From contig NZ_FNKZ01000002.1 of the NCBI RefSeq assembly GCF_900104255.1, positions 1-64,000 on the forward strand: a DNA stretch of 64,000 nt. Reading direction: 5' to 3'. The stretch comes from Pseudoxanthomonas sp. CF385. GTDB taxonomy: Bacteria; Pseudomonadota; Gammaproteobacteria; Xanthomonadales; Xanthomonadaceae. The translations under genes and the position numbers were made by a program. The first letter of the stretch is position 1. Each line of letters begins with the position of its first letter. The notes under the pieces were generated by a model, which did not search any database, had not been told where the DNA came from, and was given only the letters and a program-made list of their open reading frames with translations. Positions 50,885-58,100 of the stretch are shown here, piece by piece.

Positions 50885-51027
50885 CCCTTCTCCCCGCGAG
50901 GCGGGGAGAAGGTGCCGAAGGCGGATGAGGGGCAAGCGCGGTAGCGACCCGTGCACCGTCCCATCCGGCCTCCGTTCGCCCCTCACCCGCCCTCCGGGCA
51001 CCCTCTCCCCGCACGCGGGGCGAGGGA
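50885..51027. repeat. CTTCTCCCCGC-type paired-palindrome element, copy 4
   Basis: Left hairpin CTTCTCCCCGC-GAG-GCGGGGAGAAG with GGTGCCGAAGGCGGATGA, inverted right arm at 50976-51027 ending GCACGCGGGGCGAGGGA. Lies between metX and the cysteine dioxygenase gene. A TAAAAT at 51076-51081, just outside the element, is a likely -10 for the downstream gene. Confidence 0.86.
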
Positions 51028-51109
51028 TCTCAGGCCATTTCCGCACCGCACGACGCCCTCCCCGGCCGGGGCGGCTAAAATGGCCCCACATTCTTATCCG
51101 GGCCGTGCC

Positions 51110-51697
51110 ATGACCCTCGATTTCCCCGGCGCCGACAAGCTGGTCGCCTCGCTGGACGCCGCCGTCGCCCTGGGCGACGACCGCGCCATCACCGATGCGC
51201 TGCGCAAGTCGCTGTGCGAACTGATCTGCGACGAGGACGTGCGCCTGCCAGCCTGTGTGCTGGAGCCGATCTCGGACCACTACGCGCGCCGCGAGCTGTA
51301 CACCAGTCCGGAGCACGGCTACAGCGTGATCGCGATGACGTGGGGCCCCGGCCAGGGCACGAAGATCCACGATCATTCGGGCATGTGGTGCGTGGAAGGC
51401 GTGTGGCGCGGGCGGCTGGAAATCACCCAGTACGAGCTGGCCGAGCACGACGAGGTGCGTTATCGGTTCATCCCGGCCGGCACCATCGAAGCAGGCACCG
51501 GGTCGGCCGGCAGCCTGATCCCGCCGCACGAGTACCACACCATCCGCAACCCCAGCGACAAGGCCGTGGCGGTCAGTCTGCACGTCTACCAGCGCACGAT
51601 GGTCCGCTGCGGCATCTACACGCCGGAGGAAGAGGCCGGCACCAGCGGTTGGCAGCGCCGCGGCGAGCGCCTGCTGGGCACCGACCAGGTCAACTGA
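51110..51697 (+). CDS. Cysteine dioxygenase family protein
   Basis: 195-residue cupin that oxidises cysteine (or 3-mercaptopropionate) to the sulfinic acid using non-heme Fe(II). Iron ligands are His 87 and His 89 (KIHDHSG) and a third His at 140 or 143 (PPHEYH). Cys 94 and Tyr 160 fall where the animal enzyme has its Cys93-Tyr157 crosslink, whereas many bacterial enzymes have Gly at the Cys position. Start at 51110; own promoter likely (TAAAAT about 29 bases upstream). Neighbouring metX-type gene fits sulfur amino acid metabolism. Confidence 0.88.
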   Translation: MTLDFPGADKLVASLDAAVALGDDRAITDALRKSLCELICDEDVRLPACVLEPISDHYARRELYTSPEHGYSVIAMTWGPGQGTKIHDHSGMWCVEGVWRGRLEITQYELAEHDEVRYRFIPAGTIEAGTGSAGSLIPPHEYHTIRNPSDKAVAVSLHVYQRTMVRCGIYTPEEEAGTSGWQRRGERLLGTDQVN

Positions 51698-51739
51698 GCC
51701 CACGCGGGTCCACCCTGTCGGCGAGGCCCCGCGCTCGGC

Positions 51740-51745
51740 TATACT
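51740..51745 (+). promoter_or_regulatory. -10 element of the tRNA-Leu gene
   Basis: TATACT lies 10 bases before the mature tRNA 5' end and is followed by a GC-rich discriminator (TCGCGTCC), the arrangement of stable-RNA promoters under stringent control. No good -35 is seen. Confidence 0.55.
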
Positions 51746-51755
51746 TCGCGTCCGC

Positions 51756-51841
51756 GCCGGAGTGGCGGAATGGTAGACGCAGCGGACTCAAAATCCGCCG
51801 CCCTTAAAAGCGTGTGGGTTCGAGTCCCACCTCCGGCACCA
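51756..51841 (+). tRNA. tRNA-Leu (anticodon CAA)
   Basis: Class II tRNA with long variable arm. Acceptor stem GCCGGAG pairs with CTCCGGC, the anticodon stem GCGGA/TCCGC encloses loop CTCAAAA with anticodon CAA, and the T-arm reads GTGGGTTCGAGTCCCAC. Discriminator A and CCA are encoded (51838-51841). Confidence 0.97.
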
Positions 51842-51847
51842 AGATCA

Positions 51848-51872
51848 AACCCTGGACCTCCAGGGTTTTTTC
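51848..51872 (+). terminator. Rho-independent terminator of tRNA-Leu
   Basis: AACCCTGGA-CC-TCCAGGGTT followed by TTTTTCG: perfect 9-bp stem and T-run 7 bases after the tRNA end. Confidence 0.93.
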
Positions 51873-51933
51873 GTTTGTGGGGCCTGGGCGCACATGTCGA
51901 AAGTCCGCTAAAGGCCAGAAGCGAACATCGTCC

Positions 51934-52137
51934 CTAAATCCGATCGAAGGTCTCCACCAGGTCGTTGACACGACTTCGGAGCTCGGCAATTTCCTCTGGA
52001 TCACATTCGATCTCTATCTCGAGCACCAATGCATGGAACTGCGGCCAGAACTGCGCAGGATGGCGAACCCGGCTTTTCCACACCGGGATCATGTCGACCA
52101 GGTTGCGCCATCTCGCTTCAGTCTCGGGTCGAAGCAC
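51934..52137 (-). CDS. Small hypothetical protein
   Basis: 67 residues, mostly helical and acidic at the C-terminus (EIEIECDPEEIAELRSRVNDLVETFDRI), basic and W/F-rich at the N-terminus. Starts 12 bases after the stop of the glucan synthase gene on the same strand, so it could be the last gene of that transcript. No family recognised; composition looks like a real protein and no better frame exists here. Confidence 0.5.
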   Translation of the reverse strand: MLRPETEARWRNLVDMIPVWKSRVRHPAQFWPQFHALVLEIEIECDPEEIAELRSRVNDLVETFDRI

Positions 52138-52149
52138 GGCGCTTAGACC

Positions 52150-55100
52150 TCAGGTGACGTACGCGGCGTGGTGGAGTTTTCCGTCATCCACCAGCGGGAT
52201 CTCCAGCGCATCCTGCGCCGCGCCATCCAGAATCAGCCTCGCACCGCCCGGTTCACTCCCCACCTCGACGTTGATCTGGTAGGTGGCGCTGCCGAATCGG
52301 TAGCGCACTTCGAAGGCATCCCAGTGGGCAGGCGCGCAGGGAACCAGCGTCAGCACATCCCCCTTGCGCCGCAGACCCAGCACGGATTCGACCAGCAGCC
52401 GATACATCCAGCCGGCCGACCCCGTGTACCACGTCCATCCGCCGCGCCCCGTATGCGGTGGCACCGCGTAAACATCGGCGGCCATGACATACGGTTCCGC
52501 CTTGTATACGTGGACGGCGTCCGCGTCCAGCGCGTGGTTGATCGGATTGATCATGCGAGCGAGATCCCAGGCACGGGCATTGTCGCCGGCATGCGCGAAC
52601 GCCATGGCCGCCCACACCGCGGCATGTGTGTACTGGCCGCCATTCTCGCGGACGCCTGGGACATAGCCTCGGATGTAGCCCGGATCGTGCGCCGTCTTAT
52701 CGAAAGGCGGATCGAGCAGCTGGACCAGGCCAGCCTCCGGCTTCACCAGCTTCGTATAGAGCGAGTCCAGCGCACGCTGCCCACGCGAGGCCTCGGCAAC
52801 GCCCGACAGCACGGACCAGCTCTGCGAGATCGAATCGATCCTGCATTCATCGCTGCTGGAAGAACCGATGGGCGTGCCGTCGTCGAACCATGCCCGGCGA
52901 TACCACTCGCCATCCCAGGCATGCGTCTCCAAAGCGGCAGCGAGGGCATCCGCCTGTTCGACGCACCAGCGTACGACCTCGGCATCGCCGCGCTCCTGCG
53001 CGACGGGAACGAACCTGCGCAACGTATCCACCAGGAAGAAGCCGAGCCAGACGCTTTCGCCACGCCCAGCTTCGCCGACGCGGTTCATGCCGTCGTTCCA
53101 GTCGCCGGTGGCCATCAGCGGTATTCCGCGCTCGCCCAGCAGGCTGCAGCCGCGTTGCAGCGCCAGGACGCAATGGTCGTACAGCGACTTCCGTAGCGAG
53201 GACGTCGCCGGCATGTCGTAATAGCCTTCTTCATCGGGGTTGACCTCCCTGCCCTCGACGAATCCCACGATCTCGTCCAGCACGGTGGTGTCGGAGGTCA
53301 CTTCGAGATAGCGACTTGTCGCCAACGGCAGCCAGAGATAGTCGTCCGAGCAGCGCGTCCGGACGCCCCGCCCCTGCGGCGGATGCCACCAGTGCATCAC
53401 GTCGCCCTGGGGGAACTGGTGGGCAGCGCTGGTGAGCAGGTGCTTGCGGCTCAGGTCCGGTCGCGCGTGGATCGTCGCCATCGTGTCCTGCAACTGGTCG
53501 CGGAAGCCGAATGCACCGCCGGACTGGTAATAGCCACTGCGCGCCAGATAGCGGCAGCCCAGCGTCTGGTACAGCAGCCAGCCATTGGCTAGCGCATCGA
53601 ACGCGGCATCGGGCGTGCGTACCTGGATCGAATCCAGCAACCCTCGCCAATGGATTCTTGCCGCGTCCAGCGCATCGTGGGCGCCATGCTTTCCCTGGGG
53701 GCGACGTGCCATCGCCAGCGCGCTGTCACGGTCCTTCGCCGCACCCAGCCTGAAGGCCACTTCCCGTTCCTCTCCCGGGCCCAGTTCCATCGGCACCTGG
53801 ATGGCCGCGCACGGGTCGAGCCCGACGCCGACACGACCGCTCAGTCGTTCCCGACGCAGGGCGACCGGGTGGTGTAGGCCCCCGTTGCGACCGACGAACT
53901 CGATGCGGTCCGATGTCCAACTGCAGCCGCTGGCGTCAGTGTCGAAGAATGCCGTCCTGCCTGCGAACTCGGTATTGAACGAGTTGTGTGCAACCAGCGC
54001 GCCACTGACAGGATCCACCTCGGTCACCACATGCATCCTGGACTTGTGGCGCAGGTCGCCCAGCACCCACTCGACGTATCCGAACGCGGACAGCTTGCGC
54101 GTCTGATCAGACAGGTTACGGATGCGGAGCATCGAATACTTGACCGCCTCATCAACCCCCACGTAGACCCACAGCTCGGTGTGGATGCCACGCTCCTGGT
54201 GTTCGTAGACGGTGTATCCGAAGCCATGGCGGGCCCGATAGTCGCCCGTCCCCCGGCACGGCAGGGGCGTGGGAGACCAGATATCGCCGCTCGTGTCGTC
54301 GCGCAGGTAGAACGCCTCACCGCTCAGATCGGAGATCGGGTCGTTATGCCAAGGAGTGAGACGGTACTCGTGGGCGTTCTCGAACCAGGTGTAGCCCGGC
54401 GAACTTTCACTGACGACGCAACCGAACGCTTCGTTGGCCAGCACGTTGCACCACGGCGCGGGCGTCGGCATGCCTTCACGCGATACGATGACGTACTCCC
54501 TGCCATCCCGCGTGAACGCACCGATCCCGTTGTCGAAGATGCGCTCCGGTTCCATCGGCAGGAACGGCCACAGCGCTTCCCGCTGCTCCTCGTCGCCCTT
54601 CCATGCCTCGGGAAGTCCGCCTCCCGGATCGAGTGGTGCTTGCCACTCGACTGCGTCGGATGCCGATGTCCCGGACGCGTCGTCGGCGCCGCGCTCGCGC
54701 GCGAGCATCGCGGGCAGCGGTTTCGGCGGCAGCTTCCGCCCGAGTTGGGCCGCCAGCGTCCCCTCGCGGTCGTCGATGAGTACGCGGGCGACCGCCTGCA
54801 GCAAGGTGCGGTCTTCCTGAGACATGTTCTGTGCGGGCCGCACGAAGATCCCTCCGGGCCGATCGAGGATCGACGCCTCCGAATCGGCAGAGATCATGCC
54901 CAGGATCTGGTCCTGCAGCTGCTGACGGTAACCGGCCTTGCTGTCGTTCCAGATGACCAAGTCCGCATGCAAGCCCTTGAGCCGCCAGTACGCATGCGCC
55001 TGCACCAGCTGCCGCACCACTTCGATGTTGTCAGCGTCGTGGACCTTGAGCAGCACGATGGGCAGATCGCCGGAGATTGCATGCCCCCAGAGGCCCGACT

Positions 55101-58100
55101 GACCGCGCTGGTTCTGCCGCAGCACGTCGGCAGGGGCCCGCAGATGCGGGTTGGCGTAGACCACGAGGCTGGCGAGCCGCTCGTAGAGCTGGGCTTCGGC
55201 GACGGTGGCGTTGATCTGGCGCCGCACCACCTGGCTGTGCGTCCACGCAAGATCGAATACGCGATCCGCCAGACGACGGTCGCGATACCGGTCGATCAGC
55301 GTCTGGCTCGCTTCTCGACTGGTCGCCACGCCATAGACCATATCGATCTGGACCGCCTGCTCCGGCTCGAGGTTCACCCTCACTCGGATCGCCACGATCG
55401 GATCCAGTACGGACCCTTCGCTGTCGCCCAGTGCCGCTTCGCTCGTCAACGCCTTCGGCGTGCGCGTCGTATTGCCTCGACCTACGAATTTCGACCGGTC
55501 GGTCTCGTAAGAGATCGATGCCACGTCGGCATCGTGCACGGCGACCAGATGGATCAGCCAGGGCGGCACTTCATCGTGGGCTCTGGGACGCCGGGTGCAC
55601 AGCAGCGCCTGTTTGTCGCGCACGATCTCGGTCTGCACGAACAGGTTGCTGAAGGCCGGATGCGCGTCGTCCGAGGCGGCCGTGGCGAGGACGACTTCCG
55701 CGTAGCTCGTGATCTCGATGGTACGGGGACGACGGCTGCGGTTGGCGATCTTCAGCCGCCGCAGCTCCATGTCGTCTTCAGGCGAGATAGCGATCTCGAG
55801 GTGGCTCTCGAAGCCCTGCTTGCGGCCACGGAACTCGGCCTTGGCGTCCGAGAAAATCGCTTCGTACTGCTCCACGGGCACGCAGGTCGGCTGATGCGCG
55901 GCCGACCAGAAATCGCCGCTCTCCACGTCGCGCAGATAGCAGAACGTCCCCCAGGCATCCGTCGTGCCGTCCTCCCGCCATCGCGTGGTGGCCATGTCCC
56001 GGTGACGGCTATAGCCACCGCCTGCGTGACTGACCAGCCCGTGATAGCGCCCGTTGGAAAGGAGCTGGACTTCCGGGCGCGGACCTTCCGGATCGCGCAG
56101 GACCCGCAGTACCGCCTCTCCCTCGCCCACGGGTGTCCGCGTCTCCAGCGTTTCCGCCTCGTGGGGATGGAAGATGCCCACCCGCGGGATGCGCTCCTGC
56201 AGCAACAGCAGCGTCGCCTGGAACTCGGCATCCGCGACGAAGCGGCGCTGCATGGGTTCGTTCCCCAGCAGATGGACCAGCGACAGGAACCCCATGCCCT
56301 GGTGATGGGCCATGAACGAGCGCAGCAGTACGCACTCCTGTCCCGGCGGGACGCGCGAGGGCGTGTAGTCGATCGCCTCGTACATGCCGAAGCGACCGGA
56401 GAAGCCAAGGTCCTGCAAGCGTTGCAGGTTCTCGCAAGCGGCCTCGGGACTGACCATCAGCGCCATCATGCTGGCGTACGGCGCGACGACGTTGTCTTGG
56501 CTCAGTCCGCGTTTCAGGCCCAGTCCCGGCACGCCGAAGGCCCGGTACTGATAGTTCATGCGGGTATCGACCGCGTTGTAGCCGGACTCCGATACGCCCC
56601 ACGGCAGGCCCAGCCCCTTGCCGTGCAGGATGTGAGCTTCCACCGCGTTGTGCATGGTCTGGTCGAGCAAGGTGTCCGGGTAGCCCGGCATCACCAATTG
56701 CGGCATCAGGTACTCGAACATCGAGCCGCTCCAGGACAGCAGTGCGGGCGTTCCATTGACCTCGGTCAGCAGGCGGCCGAGCGCGAACCAGCTCTCCTGG
56801 GGCAGCTGGCCCTGCGCGATGGCGACGAACACGCCGAGACGGACTTCCGAAGCGAGCAGGTCGTAGAAGCTGTTGTCCAGGCGGTGATCGTCGACATTGA
56901 AGCCGATGGCCAACAGGTTCCTCGACCGGTCATACAGGAAGCCGTATTCCATCAATGAGAACTGGCCAGCCACGTGTGCAAGCCGCTCCAGCTCGTTGAT
57001 ACGTTCCCGCGCCAGTTTCGAAGCGCGAGGATCGCCGCCTGCGGTGGAGAGTTCGCGCAGGGTGGGAATGGGACGGCCTGGCGAGTCGGCCGATCGTGGG
57101 AATGGCCCGTCAGGAAAGAAGGCCGTCAGTTCAGCCAGCGCGCTCGTGCAGGCATCGTTCAAGGCCTGCGGCCAGTGACGGTCGCCCGGCTCGAGGACGA
57201 CCGGGGCTGGCCAGGCGGCCAACAGATTTCCGGCATGCGTTTGCAAGGCCGCTAGCGCCGACGCTGCCCGATCCCACGACATGACGGCATCCGCGTCGAC
57301 CGCCGCAAGGCAGCTCCTGAACGCCGCCAGCTCGAGCGCGATGGAAGCGCTCCGTTCGGGGAGCGAGACTGCCGCCTCTTCCACAATCCCCAGCGTGTCC
57401 GCGATTCCGCTGAACGTCGTGGGCGCCAGGATGGGCGCATCTGGCAACGCCAGCAAGCCCTGCCTGAGGGTCAGCAAATGGCCGGCGAGATTCCCGCTGT
57501 CCACTGTGGAGACATAACGCGGCGGAAGCGGCTGCAGGTTCGAGGTGTCGTACCAGTTGAGGAAGTGTCCGCGATGCCGCGGGAGCTGCTCCAGCGTGTC
57601 GAAGACGTTACGCGTGCGCTCGGCGACCGCGCCGGCCTGCAGATAGCCGAAATCCCACGCCGCGAGATTCGCCAGCAGGGAGAGCCCGATGTTCGTCGGC
57701 GATGTGCGCCGGGCCACGACCAGCGAGGGATGCTCCTGGATGTTGTCCGGCGGAAGCCAGTGGTCTTCCTCGTTAACCCATGTTTCGAAGAACGACCATG
57801 TACGCCGCGACAACTTCCCGAGGAACATGCGCTGCGATGGGCTCAGTGCCGCATCCTCGCGTTCCGGAGGACTGCTCAGCCAGGTCATCACCGCGGGCGC
57901 CCACATCCAGGCGAGCAGCACCGGTCCCGCTACCGCCAAGACGTCGGGTCGCAGCCACAGCAACAGCAGCGCGACCGCGACCGCCACCACCGAGCCCGGC
58001 AACATGCCGCGCCAGTCGGCGCTCCGATCTCCGGCCAGCGAGCGCTCCACTTCGCTGGAAGGATTCCACTGCAGCAGGTGGCGCCGGCTCACGCCCAGCC

